A stretch of DNA of 64,000 nt from Marinobacter sp. (GTDB taxonomy: Bacteria > Pseudomonadota > Gammaproteobacteria > Pseudomonadales > Oleiphilaceae): assembly GCA_030457765.1 (NCBI GenBank), contig JAKDUK010000001.1:62001-126000 (forward strand), in the 5' to 3' direction. The position numbers and the translations under genes were made by a program. A model generated the notes under the pieces. It worked only from the letters and a program-made list of their open reading frames with translations, was not told the origin of the DNA and ran no database searches. Position 1 is the first letter of the stretch; every line of letters begins with the position of its first letter. This document shows, one piece after another, positions 46,110-55,091 of the stretch.

Positions 46110-47562
46110 ATGCCCACCAGGGTAAATACCCAGCTCGGGGGTGCTCAACATCCGCCACCCGGATCAGGCTTGACCCAAGCGCCTTTCGAATGACCCCAGA
46201 TGCTTGAGAGGCATTGCGAGGATCAATACCAAATCGCTCGCAAAGACTGGCGTTCCTCATGCGATCACCACTTAGGAATTTTAGAACAGCATGATGATAG
46301 CAAGCCCGGGTACGCTCATCCGGTGTCATTTGAGCAAAGGTTCTCGGGCCATACAGTACTGCTTGCATGGCATGCCCTTCTTCCCGGAAAAGCGGGGGCG
46401 GCAACTGGAATAATTCAACAGACGCGATGACTTTGTCCAACCCGCTTCCCTGTTCCTCGCACATTCCCATTCTGCGCATCAACGCAGCCAAAGCCTCATT
46501 TCTGGACCGAGGCGGCAAATCAATCATCCGATCAGCCGGAATAAGCGGTTTTCCGGGATTGGTGATCTCCATGCGGTCTTCAAAGACCTCAACTTGAGGC
46601 CCTGCTCCAGTGATCGTCATATCCTGGTGGATAAGGGCATTCGCAATGAGCTCTCGAACCGCAATAGTGGGAAATAATGGTTCTTCGGCACGCAAAGCCA
46701 CGTCAATATGTTCATTCTTGGGAAGAATCCCATTAATGAATTCGATAAGTCCCTCGAAACCCACCGCATAGCCTTTCTTACCCTCAACTCGATGGCTTAC
46801 CGTTGCTGCCCGATTCTTCCCGGCATAAGAAATAAACCGAACTGATTTTCGCGCTAAGGCGCTGTCGAACTGGCCTAGATCGAAAGCAAAGAGGATGGCG
46901 CCCAGGTTGGTGATATTCCAATGATTGCCAACGTCTTTATAAATCAGACGTTCTGCTTGAAGCTTGTCGAAAATACCTTGACGGTTGTCTGGTAGCGGCT
47001 GCCTCGTCAATTTGAAATAACTGCTGTAATCCAGCAAGTCGAGAACGTCATCCCCGCTGACATACTGCTTGGCCGAAGCATGTTCCCAAGTATAGGGGCG
47101 TAAATTTTCGATCAGCTGATGATATCGCTCGGGATAATCCGTCAGCTTGGGTGTGGCACTGCCTATTCGAATATAGGGGATATTTTTGAAAGTCACCGGG
47201 GCTGAGGTCGCCGCCGGAATCTCCAGAAGGACAACCGGCCCATCTGGATGCGACAATGAACGGAATTCGAAGGGAATACTTGGCTGCAGCTGTCGGGCCA
47301 GCCAGAACTGCAACTCCTGACCGTGAGCCTTCTGGGCATCAGGATTGAATGACGTGCCTTTGACTCGAAGAGTGCCATCTTCAATTCCCCAAACCATGTA
47401 GCCCACATCCTTGCCCGCCAGCCTCGCTCCATTGGCCAAGGCCGAGCAGCGTAGGCCGATGGAATCCGGGTCAACGTTATCTTTCTTGAACTCCAGCCAG
47501 ATAGTCTCCATGCCAACCGCCAGCAGCTCATTCACAAGGTCGATATCACGCTGCTCATTCAT
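46108..47562 (-). CDS. AlbA_2 / Schlafen-like ATP-binding protein of the RM locus
   Basis: A 484-residue protein. The N-terminal AlbA_2 domain (about 8-135, with ETIWLEFKKDNVDPDS and YIRIGSATPKL) is followed by a GHKL-like region with RELIANALIHQDMTITG and ITNPGKPLIPADR, and a C-terminal winged-helix part. This is the COG2865-type architecture, described as a predicted transcriptional regulator or ATP-binding protein and often found inside type I restriction loci. Its exact role there is not established. The start overlaps the rhuM remnant stop (ATGA), with GGAG ahead. Confidence 0.78.
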   Translation of the reverse strand: MNEQRDIDLVNELLAVGMETIWLEFKKDNVDPDSIGLRCSALANGARLAGKDVGYMVWGIEDGTLRVKGTSFNPDAQKAHGQELQFWLARQLQPSIPFEFRSLSHPDGPVVLLEIPAATSAPVTFKNIPYIRIGSATPKLTDYPERYHQLIENLRPYTWEHASAKQYVSGDDVLDLLDYSSYFKLTRQPLPDNRQGIFDKLQAERLIYKDVGNHWNITNLGAILFAFDLGQFDSALARKSVRFISYAGKNRAATVSHRVEGKKGYAVGFEGLIEFINGILPKNEHIDVALRAEEPLFPTIAVRELIANALIHQDMTITGAGPQVEVFEDRMEITNPGKPLIPADRMIDLPPRSRNEALAALMRRMGMCEEQGSGLDKVIASVELFQLPPPLFREEGHAMQAVLYGPRTFAQMTPDERTRACYHHAVLKFLSGDRMRNASLCERFGIDPRNASQASGVIRKALGSSLIRVADVEHPRAGYLPWWA

Positions 47563-47678
47563 ACTGAAAGGCTCCGTTGAAGGCTTAGCCAGATCGTTTC
47601 TTTTTCAGTGCCGAGCTTCACTTCTACCGATTTGCCGGTGTTTTTGTAAGTGATGGGAATTTCATTTTTTGTAGTCAT
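47559..47678 (-). pseudogene. Truncated rhuM-like gene (39 codons)
   Basis: The frame MTTKNEIPITYKNTGKSVEV KLGTEKETIWLSL, then QRSLSV and a stop, matches the start of RhuM/virulence-protein-family genes, whose members run past 300 residues. It is cut after about 33 residues and joined to the start region of the AlbA_2 gene. Its ATG overlaps the hsdS stop (ATGA) and its stop overlaps the next ATG, so coupling along the operon survives the deletion. Family assignment is from memory of the motif. Confidence 0.55.
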
Positions 47679-48838
47679 ATCACGGCCTCCCTGGCCTCGT
47701 TTTCCATATTCTCTGCAGTTAGTTCGCCGGTGAAGGCTTTTTGGAGGAGGGATTGCTTAAGCTCTGCCAGGGCAGAAAGTTTTCTCTCGTAAATATGTTC
47801 GAGTTCACGAAGCATTACCCTAAGCTCTTCGGCATTCGCTACCACTTGTTGCTGGACAGCTAGCGGTGGAAATGGAAACTTTTCCTTCTCAAAAGTCCCT
47901 AAATTTATATTGTCTTGTGCGCTGCCCTTACCTTTTGCCTTCAACACCGTTTTTACAGACTGGAGCAGGAACTCAACGTAAGAATTTGATGCTTTAGTAT
48001 TGTCTACAACAAGACCGATTATGCTATCCGGAAAGCATGAGTCAAAACCAAGAACTCCCGTCTCCGCGATGTTTGCAGCGATCGTGATACAAATCGTGCC
48101 TTTAGGCCAAAGCTTACTTTGCGAAAGGCCTTTATCATTGTACGTTTTTGAGAAATCAGTAATGATATGATCCGAACGACGAACATCCCCAGTCTGTATA
48201 AACGGATAATCGCCGCCATATAGTCGGGGATCGTTTCGCGGCCTATGCTTCGATTTCCCTCGGCCATATTCAGTACAAACTTCTTTCAGAGTGAACTCGC
48301 ACCAATCCTTTCCCCGCCTACCAAAAACCGAACTCAAATAACTTTCAAACAACTCCCGAGCATTGGCGAGATTCTTTTCAGTGTTGGCGATCGCCGCATC
48401 GATGCCCGCAAAGGCTTCATCGAGGATGGCGACGATGCGCTTTTGTTCCTCGACACTCTCCGGAATATTTACCTTTTCGCCATGAACACTATTCCGATTA
48501 AGCGTTGGAACGCCAGCTCCAGAAGAAAAACGCTCCAATTTAAAGCTAGAAAGAAGATGGTAGATAAAGCGTGGGTAATTTCCATGAAAGTCTTTGACGT
48601 ACAGGGTGGTATTCAACGGCCAAAAATCATCATCGATGTAGAAAACTCTGCCAATACTTCCACTTCGCCCTGTCACCACTCCAGGCCCCAGCACCTTTTT
48701 TTCGCTATGAACATCAATAGCCCCGCTAGAGCCTATCAACGGTATCTTGCCGACCTGCCTGTCCTTTTTGGGCAGGTCAAAACCACGCTGTAATGTGCAG
48801 ACTTCTCCTAACTGACAAGCCCTCCACTCCGCCCTCAT
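47675..48838 (-). CDS. hsdS: Type I restriction-modification specificity subunit HsdS
   Basis: A 387-residue subunit with two target-recognition domains, each followed by a conserved helix: IPESVEEQKRIVAILDEAFA after the first, and FPPLAVQQQVVANAEELRVM after the second. It sets the bipartite DNA target for methylation and cleavage; the target cannot be read from sequence alone. Start and stop both overlap neighbours by four bases (ATGA), giving a tightly coupled operon with hsdM. Confidence 0.92.
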   Translation of the reverse strand: MRAEWRACQLGEVCTLQRGFDLPKKDRQVGKIPLIGSSGAIDVHSEKKVLGPGVVTGRSGSIGRVFYIDDDFWPLNTTLYVKDFHGNYPRFIYHLLSSFKLERFSSGAGVPTLNRNSVHGEKVNIPESVEEQKRIVAILDEAFAGIDAAIANTEKNLANARELFESYLSSVFGRRGKDWCEFTLKEVCTEYGRGKSKHRPRNDPRLYGGDYPFIQTGDVRRSDHIITDFSKTYNDKGLSQSKLWPKGTICITIAANIAETGVLGFDSCFPDSIIGLVVDNTKASNSYVEFLLQSVKTVLKAKGKGSAQDNINLGTFEKEKFPFPPLAVQQQVVANAEELRVMLRELEHIYERKLSALAELKQSLLQKAFTGELTAENMENEAREAVI

Positions 48839-50310
48839 AACATCCCCCGAATCCCTTCCAGAATCGCCTCACTCTCCTTATCCAGCGTCTCAATTTCGTT
48901 AATGATCACCTCGGGGTCGCGTAGCGGCTCTTCCTCAGCTTTGTTCGGGTTCTTAACGGACAGGTCAAAACTCTCCTGATCCACATCGCCGATACTTACA
49001 GTCCAGGAATTGTCGGAATCCTCAAAATTCGCCTGCCGTGCAACAAAGTCTTTCAAGTCGTTGTCGTTTAGCGGGTTGGTTTTGCCAAGGCTACGGCCAG
49101 GATCCAGCTGGTAGTACCAAATGTTCTGTGTAGGCTCGCCCTTGTCGAAGAACAGCACTACGGTTTTAACGCCCGCCCCGAGGAATGTGCCGCCAGGGCA
49201 ATCGAGAACCGTGTGCAGGTTGCAATTTTCCAGCAGTTCTTTGCGCAGCGCTTTTGAGGCGTTGTCGGAGTTGGACAGAAAAGTGTTTTTGATCACCACC
49301 GCCGCCCGGCCACCGGCGCGCAAATACTTGATGAAGTGCTGCAGGAACAGGAACGCTGTCTCGCCGGTTTTAATGGGGAAGTTCTGCTGAATTTCCTTGC
49401 GCTCTTTGCCGCCGAACGGCGGGTTGGCGAGGATAACATCGTAGCGGTCTTTCTCCTGAATATCGTTCAAGTTTTCCGTGAGGCTGTTGGTGCGCACTAT
49501 GTTGGGCGTTTCCACGCCGTGCAGGATCATGTTCATAATTCCGATTACATAAGGCAGGCTCTTTTTCTCTTTGCCGTAGAAGGTGCGGGTCTGCAGGGTT
49601 TGCAGGTCTGCCGTGGATAAGCCTTTGCCGTCGCCCTGCCCGTCTGAGCCATAACGCATGTAATCGTGGGCTTCGCATAGAAAGCCTGCCGAACCGGCCG
49701 CTGCGTCGTATATGCGCTCACCAATCACCGGGTCTATTATCTGGATCATGGCGCGGATCAGCGGGCGTGGTGTGTAATATTCGCCGCCGTTACGCCCGGC
49801 ATTGCCCATGTTTTTGATCTTGGTTTCGTACAGATGAGACAGCTCATGCTTCTCTGCCTGGGAGCCAAAGCTGAGTTCGTCGATCAACTCAAGCGCATCC
49901 CGCAGGCTGTAGCCGCTGGCAAATTTGTTGCGGATTTCGCCAAAAATCTCCCCGATTTTGTACTCAATAGTGTCGGAACTGGCTGCCCGTTCTTTAAAGC
50001 CGTGCAAGTAAGGAAAGAGGTCAAAGCTGACGTACTGAATCAGGTCGTCGCCGGTTAGCGCGTTATCATGGTCAAAACTGCCATCGGCATTCCTGGGCGC
50101 TGCCCAGCGGGACCATCGATGGGCTGCATCAATAATAAATTCGTAGTCTTGCCCGCGCAGTTCTGCCTCTTGTGAGCGTTCGAACTCCAGGTCATCCAGG
50201 TATTTGAGAAACAGCATCCAGGAGGTTTGTTCTGTGTAATCCAGCTCGGTGGCACAACCGGCTTCTTTCCAAAGAACGTTATCGATGTTTCTGAAGGTTT
50301 GTTCGAACAT
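48835..50310 (-). CDS. hsdM: Type I restriction-modification methylase HsdM
   Basis: A 491-residue N6-adenine methyltransferase. The N-terminal helical domain (1-160) is followed by the SAM-binding motif DAAAGSAGF (202-210) and the catalytic NPPF (296-299). It methylates the HsdS target. It is first in the operon and divergent from valS. Length and motifs are complete. Confidence 0.95.
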   Translation of the reverse strand: MFEQTFRNIDNVLWKEAGCATELDYTEQTSWMLFLKYLDDLEFERSQEAELRGQDYEFIIDAAHRWSRWAAPRNADGSFDHDNALTGDDLIQYVSFDLFPYLHGFKERAASSDTIEYKIGEIFGEIRNKFASGYSLRDALELIDELSFGSQAEKHELSHLYETKIKNMGNAGRNGGEYYTPRPLIRAMIQIIDPVIGERIYDAAAGSAGFLCEAHDYMRYGSDGQGDGKGLSTADLQTLQTRTFYGKEKKSLPYVIGIMNMILHGVETPNIVRTNSLTENLNDIQEKDRYDVILANPPFGGKERKEIQQNFPIKTGETAFLFLQHFIKYLRAGGRAAVVIKNTFLSNSDNASKALRKELLENCNLHTVLDCPGGTFLGAGVKTVVLFFDKGEPTQNIWYYQLDPGRSLGKTNPLNDNDLKDFVARQANFEDSDNSWTVSIGDVDQESFDLSVKNPNKAEEEPLRDPEVIINEIETLDKESEAILEGIRGML

Positions 50311-50374
50311 TTAGGTTCCAGATTTTTGGCGCAATTTAACGGCGGAGCGGGGGTTCCGCACAGACGCGCCGCAG

Positions 50375-50468
50375 TATAATCCAAACAGGCAAGGCTATCA
50401 GCCAACAAGCGGCGAAGCTTAGCTGGCAAGCCCAGTCCATGGCCCGACTGCAGCCGTCCATGTATAAT
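50375..50468 (+). promoter_or_regulatory. Two TATAAT boxes upstream of valS
   Basis: TATAAT occurs at 50375-50380 and 50463-50468, ahead of the valS ATG at 50523. The -35 regions at matching distances are poor. Either could serve as the valS promoter needed once the restriction locus separated valS from pepA-holC. Confidence 0.35.
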
Positions 50469-50522
50469 CGTGCGACTAAAATCGCTTTGCGAATCCACCA
50501 ACACGGTCATCAGCAAAAACCC

Positions 50523-53375
50523 ATGGAAAAAACCTACCAGCCAGAAAACATCGAGCGCCAGTGGTACGAAAACTGGGAGTCCAACGGCTACTTTCGTCCC
50601 AGCGGCGAAGGTGAGTCATACAGCCTCGCTATCCCGCCACCCAACGTGACCGGCAGCCTGCACATGGGCCATGCCTTTCAGCACACCATTATGGACACCC
50701 TTACCCGCTACAAGCGCATGCAGGGCCACAACACCCTCTGGCAGGTAGGCAGTGACCATGCGGGTATTGCCACTCAAATGGTTGTGGAACGCAAACTGGC
50801 TGCCGAGGAAGACAAAACCCGTCACGATCTGGGCCGGGAAGAGTTCATCAAACGCATCTGGGACTGGAAAGAGCAATCTGGCGGCACCATTACTGGCCAA
50901 ATGCGTCGGCTGGGCAACTCGGTAGATTGGGACACCGAGCGTTTCACCATGGACGATGGCTTCTACAAAGCCGTGCAGGAAGTGTTTGTTCGTTTGTACG
51001 AAGACGGCCTGGTATACCGCGGCAAGCGTCTGGTGAACTGGGATCCCAAGCTGCATACCGCCATTTCCGATCTGGAAGTTGAGAACAAGGAAGAAAAAGG
51101 CTTTTTCTGGCACCTGCGTTACCCGCTGGCCGATGGCGCAGCCACGCAAGACGGCAAAGATTACCTGGTTGTCGCCACCACTCGCCCGGAAACCATGCTG
51201 GGCGATACTGCCGTAGCCGTGCACCCGGACGACGAGCGTTACCAGCACCTGATCGGCAAGTTCGTAATGCTACCACTGGTAAACCGCCGTATTCCTGTGA
51301 TTGCCGATCACCATGCTGATCCGGAGAAAGGGTCCGGTTGCGTAAAGATTACCCCGGCCCACGACTTCAATGACTACGCCGTGGGCAAGCGCAACAACCT
51401 GCCGATGATGAACGTGCTGACCCAGGACGCGAACATTCGCCAACAGGCTGAAGTTTTCAACAGCGACGGCACCGAAAACACTGAGCTGGATGGCACCTTG
51501 CCCTCAGCCTACGTTGGCCTGACCCGTGAAGATGGTCGCAAACAGATTGTGGCAGACATGGAAGCCGCCGGCCTGGTTCAGCAGGTGGAAGACCACGTAC
51601 TGAGCGTGCCCCGTGGCGATCGCTCCGGCCTGATCATCGAACCCATGCTGACTGATCAGTGGTTTGCCGACGCCAAGAAACTGGCCAAGCCGGCGATTGA
51701 AGCCGTAGAAGACGGCCGTATTCAGTTTGTGCCCAAGCAATACGAGAACATGTACTTCTCCTGGATGCGGGACATTCAGGATTGGTGTATTTCCCGCCAG
51801 CTTTGGTGGGGCCACCGCATTCCGGCCTGGTACGATGCGCAAGGCAATATTTATGTGGGCCGCAACGAAGAGGAAGTGCGCGAGAAGCACAACCTCGCCG
51901 CCGAGGTAAAACTGGAGCAGGACGCAGACGTTCTCGACACCTGGTTCAGTTCCGCCCTGTGGACCTTCGGCACCCTGGGCTGGCCGGAAATCACCGAGCG
52001 GCTGAAAACCTTCCACCCTACCGATGTGCTGGTGACCGGTTTCGACATTATTTTCTTCTGGGTCGCCCGGATGATCATGATGACCATGCACTTCATGAAG
52101 AACGAGGATGGCACACCGCAAGTTCCGTTCAAGACTGTTTACGTGACGGGCCTGATCCGTGATGAGAACGGCGACAAAATGTCCAAGTCCAAGGGCAACG
52201 TCATTGACCCACTGGACATGATCGACGGCATTGATCTGGCACCTCTGCTGGAGAAGCGCACCGGCAACCTGATGCAGCCAAAATTGGCGAAGAAAATCGC
52301 CAAGCGTACCGAGAAGGAGTTCCCGGAAGGCATCTCCGCTCATGGCACCGACGCCCTGCGCTTTACCCTTGCCGCCATGGCCACCACCGGCCGTGATATC
52401 AACTGGGACATGAAACGCCTCGAAGGCTACCGCAACTTCTGCAACAAGTTGTGGAATGCCGCCCGTTACGTGCTTATGAATACCGAAGATGAAGACTGTG
52501 GCGCGAGTGGCGAGCCGGTTGAGCTATCGCTGGCGGACCGATGGATCACCAGCGCCCTGCAGCAGTGCGAACAGGATGTGACCCGCTATCTGGATCAATA
52601 CCGTTTTGATCTGGCGGCGCACGCGCTGTACGAATTCATCTGGAACGAGTACTGCGATTGGTATCTGGAGCTATCCAAGCCTTCGTTGAGCAGTGACAGT
52701 GCCAGTGCTGAAGCCAAACGCGGCACCCGCCGTACGCTGGTTCGCGTTCTGGAAACGGTTCTGCGCCTGGCGCACCCGATCATGCCGTTTATCACGGAAG
52801 AAATCTGGCAGCGCATTGCGCCGTTGGCGGGCAAATCAGGTGACAGCATTATGCTGCAGCCTTTCCCGCAGATGGATGCCAGCAAGCACGATTCACAGGC
52901 TGTTGAGGATATTGAGTGGCTGAAGGGTGTGATTGTGGCGGTGCGGAACATTCGCGGCGAAATGAACATTTCTCCGGCGAAGAAAATTCCCGTGCTGTTC
53001 CGTGGCGACAGTGCGGAAGGCAAGCGACGGATGAATGAAAACCGCCAGTTCCTCGGGTCTCTGGCCAAGCTGGAAAGTCTGGAGTGGTTTGAAGGCGACA
53101 AAGCGCCCATGAGCGCTACCCAGTTGGTGGGCGACATGGAAGTGCTGGTGCCTATGGCCGGGCTGATTGATAAGGATGCGGAACTGAAGCGTCTGGACAA
53201 GGAGCTTGAGCGCCTGCAGAAGGAAATCGCGCGCTTTGAGGGTAAGCTTGGCAATGAAAAGTTTACGGCCAAGGCACCGGCTGAGGTGGTTGCCAAGGAG
53301 CAGGAAAAGCTGGCCGAGGCTCGCAACAACTTGAGCCGATTGAACCAGCAGCACGCAGACATTGAGGCCATGTAG
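50523..53375 (+). CDS. valS: Valyl-tRNA synthetase
   Basis: A 950-residue class I synthetase with [17 protein letters not shown] (HIGH motif), a CP1 editing domain, DKMSKSKGN (KMSKS), the anticodon-binding domain, and a C-terminal coiled coil ([20 protein letters not shown]). It charges tRNA-Val and removes mischarged threonine. The ATG at 50523 gives the conserved N-terminus [19 protein letters not shown]; an in-frame ATG 28 codons earlier is rejected. Confidence 0.97.
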   Translation: MEKTYQPENIERQWYENWESNGYFRPSGEGESYSLAIPPPNVTGSLHMGHAFQHTIMDTLTRYKRMQGHNTLWQVGSDHAGIATQMVVERKLAAEEDKTRHDLGREEFIKRIWDWKEQSGGTITGQMRRLGNSVDWDTERFTMDDGFYKAVQEVFVRLYEDGLVYRGKRLVNWDPKLHTAISDLEVENKEEKGFFWHLRYPLADGAATQDGKDYLVVATTRPETMLGDTAVAVHPDDERYQHLIGKFVMLPLVNRRIPVIADHHADPEKGSGCVKITPAHDFNDYAVGKRNNLPMMNVLTQDANIRQQAEVFNSDGTENTELDGTLPSAYVGLTREDGRKQIVADMEAAGLVQQVEDHVLSVPRGDRSGLIIEPMLTDQWFADAKKLAKPAIEAVEDGRIQFVPKQYENMYFSWMRDIQDWCISRQLWWGHRIPAWYDAQGNIYVGRNEEEVREKHNLAAEVKLEQDADVLDTWFSSALWTFGTLGWPEITERLKTFHPTDVLVTGFDIIFFWVARMIMMTMHFMKNEDGTPQVPFKTVYVTGLIRDENGDKMSKSKGNVIDPLDMIDGIDLAPLLEKRTGNLMQPKLAKKIAKRTEKEFPEGISAHGTDALRFTLAAMATTGRDINWDMKRLEGYRNFCNKLWNAARYVLMNTEDEDCGASGEPVELSLADRWITSALQQCEQDVTRYLDQYRFDLAAHALYEFIWNEYCDWYLELSKPSLSSDSASAEAKRGTRRTLVRVLETVLRLAHPIMPFITEEIWQRIAPLAGKSGDSIMLQPFPQMDASKHDSQAVEDIEWLKGVIVAVRNIRGEMNISPAKKIPVLFRGDSAEGKRRMNENRQFLGSLAKLESLEWFEGDKAPMSATQLVGDMEVLVPMAGLIDKDAELKRLDKELERLQKEIARFEGKLGNEKFTAKAPAEVVAKEQEKLAEARNNLSRLNQQHADIEAM

Positions 53376-53377
53376 GC

Positions 53378-54400
53378 ATGATGTCTGAGGATGAGCGTTC
53401 CGGGGGTGGCGGGGTGATTGCCATTCTTGGAGCGGGTTCTCTGGGGCGGCTTTGGGCCGCCCTTTTGCCTTCCGGGCTTTGTGGTTTCTTGCCTCGGCCT
53501 GAGCACGCTTCTCGGCTTGGGAGAAGCGTCAGCCGTCAGGAACCCCTTCCCGAAGCACGCTGTGAATACGTCCTTGTACGCTCTGTTCCGCCATCCATGG
53601 CTCCACAAGGTTTCGGGAAGGGGTTCCTGACGGCTTCGCCAGACTCTGGTGATATCCGCTCCCATGTAATCATTCATTGGCTTCAATCAGCTGAGAATGT
53701 AGAGCTTCTGCTCGTAACAACGAAAGCTGGAGATACGCTCGCGGCTTTGGAAGATTGGCTGCCACGCATTCCGGTTAGCACACCAGTTATTTTGCTCCAG
53801 AACGGTCTGGGTAGCCAACAGGCAGTGGCCGAACGCTGGCCAGAGCGGCCGATTTTGGCTGCCAGCACCACCGAAGGCGCAAACCGCCCCTCCCCTGATG
53901 TGCTGGTCCATGCCGGTGCTGGGGATACCTGGGTCGGTGCACTTACGGCGTCGGCTGCCCATCACACGGCGAGTGTTGTTCAACAGTTAGCTGAAACCGG
54001 CTTGCGGGTTCATGCTGAGGAGAAAATTCTGCAGCGGCTTTGGCAGAAACTGGTCGTGAACGCAGGAATAAATCCGTTTACTGCGCTGCTCGACAGCCCT
54101 AACGGAGACATTTTGGGTTCGCATCTTTATCAACAGAATATTGACGGGCTTTGCTCAGAGATATCTCTCTTACTTCACGCGGAAACCTCGGAGGCTGTTG
54201 CGCCGGAGGTTCTTCGGGAACGAATCGAAACCGTGGCGCGGAACACCGCCAGCAATACATCGTCCATGCGCGCGGATGTTTTAGCGGGGCGTAAAACCGA
54301 GATTGATTTTATCAACGGCTATCTTGTGCACTGCGGAAAACACCATGGTATTGCTACGCCGGTAAACCAAATGCTGACCGAACAAGTACAAGGTCTGTAA
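53378..54400 (+). CDS. panE: PanE-like 2-dehydropantoate 2-reductase with an in-frame repeat
   Basis: A 340-residue member of the ketopantoate reductase family, which uses NADPH to make pantoate for coenzyme A. The Rossmann signature ILGAGSLGRLWAA (15-27) and the catalytic lysine in WQKLVVNAGINPF are present, as is FINGYLVHCGKHHGIATPVN at the end. Between about residues 50 and 88 the protein is encoded by a palindromic element of 105 bases (53531-53635), which adds some 35 residues of non-family sequence without a frameshift. Whether the enzyme still works is unclear. It starts 2 bases after valS. Confidence 0.78.
   Translation: MMSEDERSGGGGVIAILGAGSLGRLWAALLPSGLCGFLPRPEHASRLGRSVSRQEPLPEARCEYVLVRSVPPSMAPQGFGKGFLTASPDSGDIRSHVIIHWLQSAENVELLLVTTKAGDTLAALEDWLPRIPVSTPVILLQNGLGSQQAVAERWPERPILAASTTEGANRPSPDVLVHAGAGDTWVGALTASAAHHTASVVQQLAETGLRVHAEEKILQRLWQKLVVNAGINPFTALLDSPNGDILGSHLYQQNIDGLCSEISLLLHAETSEAVAPEVLRERIETVARNTASNTSSMRADVLAGRKTEIDFINGYLVHCGKHHGIATPVNQMLTEQVQGL
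53531..53635. repeat. Palindromic MITE-like element inside panE
   Basis: Perfect 24-base complementary arms at 53531-53554 and 53612-53635 (arm core GGAACCCCTTCCCGAA) enclose 57 bases. The inner part contains CCATCCATGG, itself a palindrome. The total of 105 bases is divisible by three and has no stop in the panE frame. It encodes no transposase and looks like a small non-autonomous or REP-type repeat. Confidence 0.82.
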
Positions 54401-54472
54401 CGTTTCCTATTAATCAGTTTTACTCATTCAGTTTTCATCCAAAACAGTTTCAACGATCAGGAGCACTCTTCC

Positions 54473-55030
54473 ATGGGCAATCGCCTTTCAAAGATCTACA
54501 CCCGCACCGGTGACGACGGCTCTACCGGCCTGGCCGATGGTAATCGTATCGCCAAAAATTCTCAGCGTGTTGAGGCCTTGGGCACGGCTGACGAGCTGAA
54601 CTGCCATATTGGTTTGCTGATTGAAACTCTGGACAGCGACGATGAGATGTTGGAGCCATTGCGCCGTATTCAGCATCATCTGTTCGATTTGGGTGGGGAG
54701 TTTGCGATTCCAGGCAGCAAAGCCATCAACGATGAGCACATCAGTTGGCTGGAAAATCTGCTCGACAAAATGAACGAGCCGTTGCCGCCTCTGAAGAATT
54801 TCATTCTACCCGGTGGTAGCCCAGCTGCAGCTCAATGCCACTTGGCCCGCGCGGTTTGTCGGCGTGCCGAGCGCGTGGTGGTTGGGCTTAGCCATGAAGA
54901 TTCTATCAATCCCTTGGGGCGTCAGTATCTGAACCGTTTATCAGATCTACTCTTTGTAGCCTCAAGAGTGTTAGCTGGCCGGGAAGGCGCTGAAGAAATC
55001 CTGTGGGAGCAGAAAAAATCGGGAATGTGA
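54473..55030 (+). CDS. Cob(I)alamin adenosyltransferase, PduO type
   Basis: A 185-residue ATR of the PduO family, which transfers the adenosyl group of ATP to cob(I)alamin. The ATP-binding N-terminus KIYTRTGDDGSTGLADGNRI and the helix-4 motif CRRAERVVVGLS are present, with NPLGRQYLNRLSDLLF near the end. It has its own ribosome site (CAGGAG) and probably its own promoter. No other cobalamin gene is in the window. Confidence 0.93.
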   Translation: MGNRLSKIYTRTGDDGSTGLADGNRIAKNSQRVEALGTADELNCHIGLLIETLDSDDEMLEPLRRIQHHLFDLGGEFAIPGSKAINDEHISWLENLLDKMNEPLPPLKNFILPGGSPAAAQCHLARAVCRRAERVVVGLSHEDSINPLGRQYLNRLSDLLFVASRVLAGREGAEEILWEQKKSGM

Positions 55031-55091
55031 CAATACTCCCATCAGAGTCAGGCGAGGTGCAAGCGCACCTTGCCTTCTTCAACGACCAACC

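Noticed and set aside
52595-53686. Long minus-strand frame of 363 codons across the 3' end of valS and the panE repeat
   Set aside because: It is antisense to two clear genes, has a composition typical of a shadow frame (many R, S and P) and matches no family.
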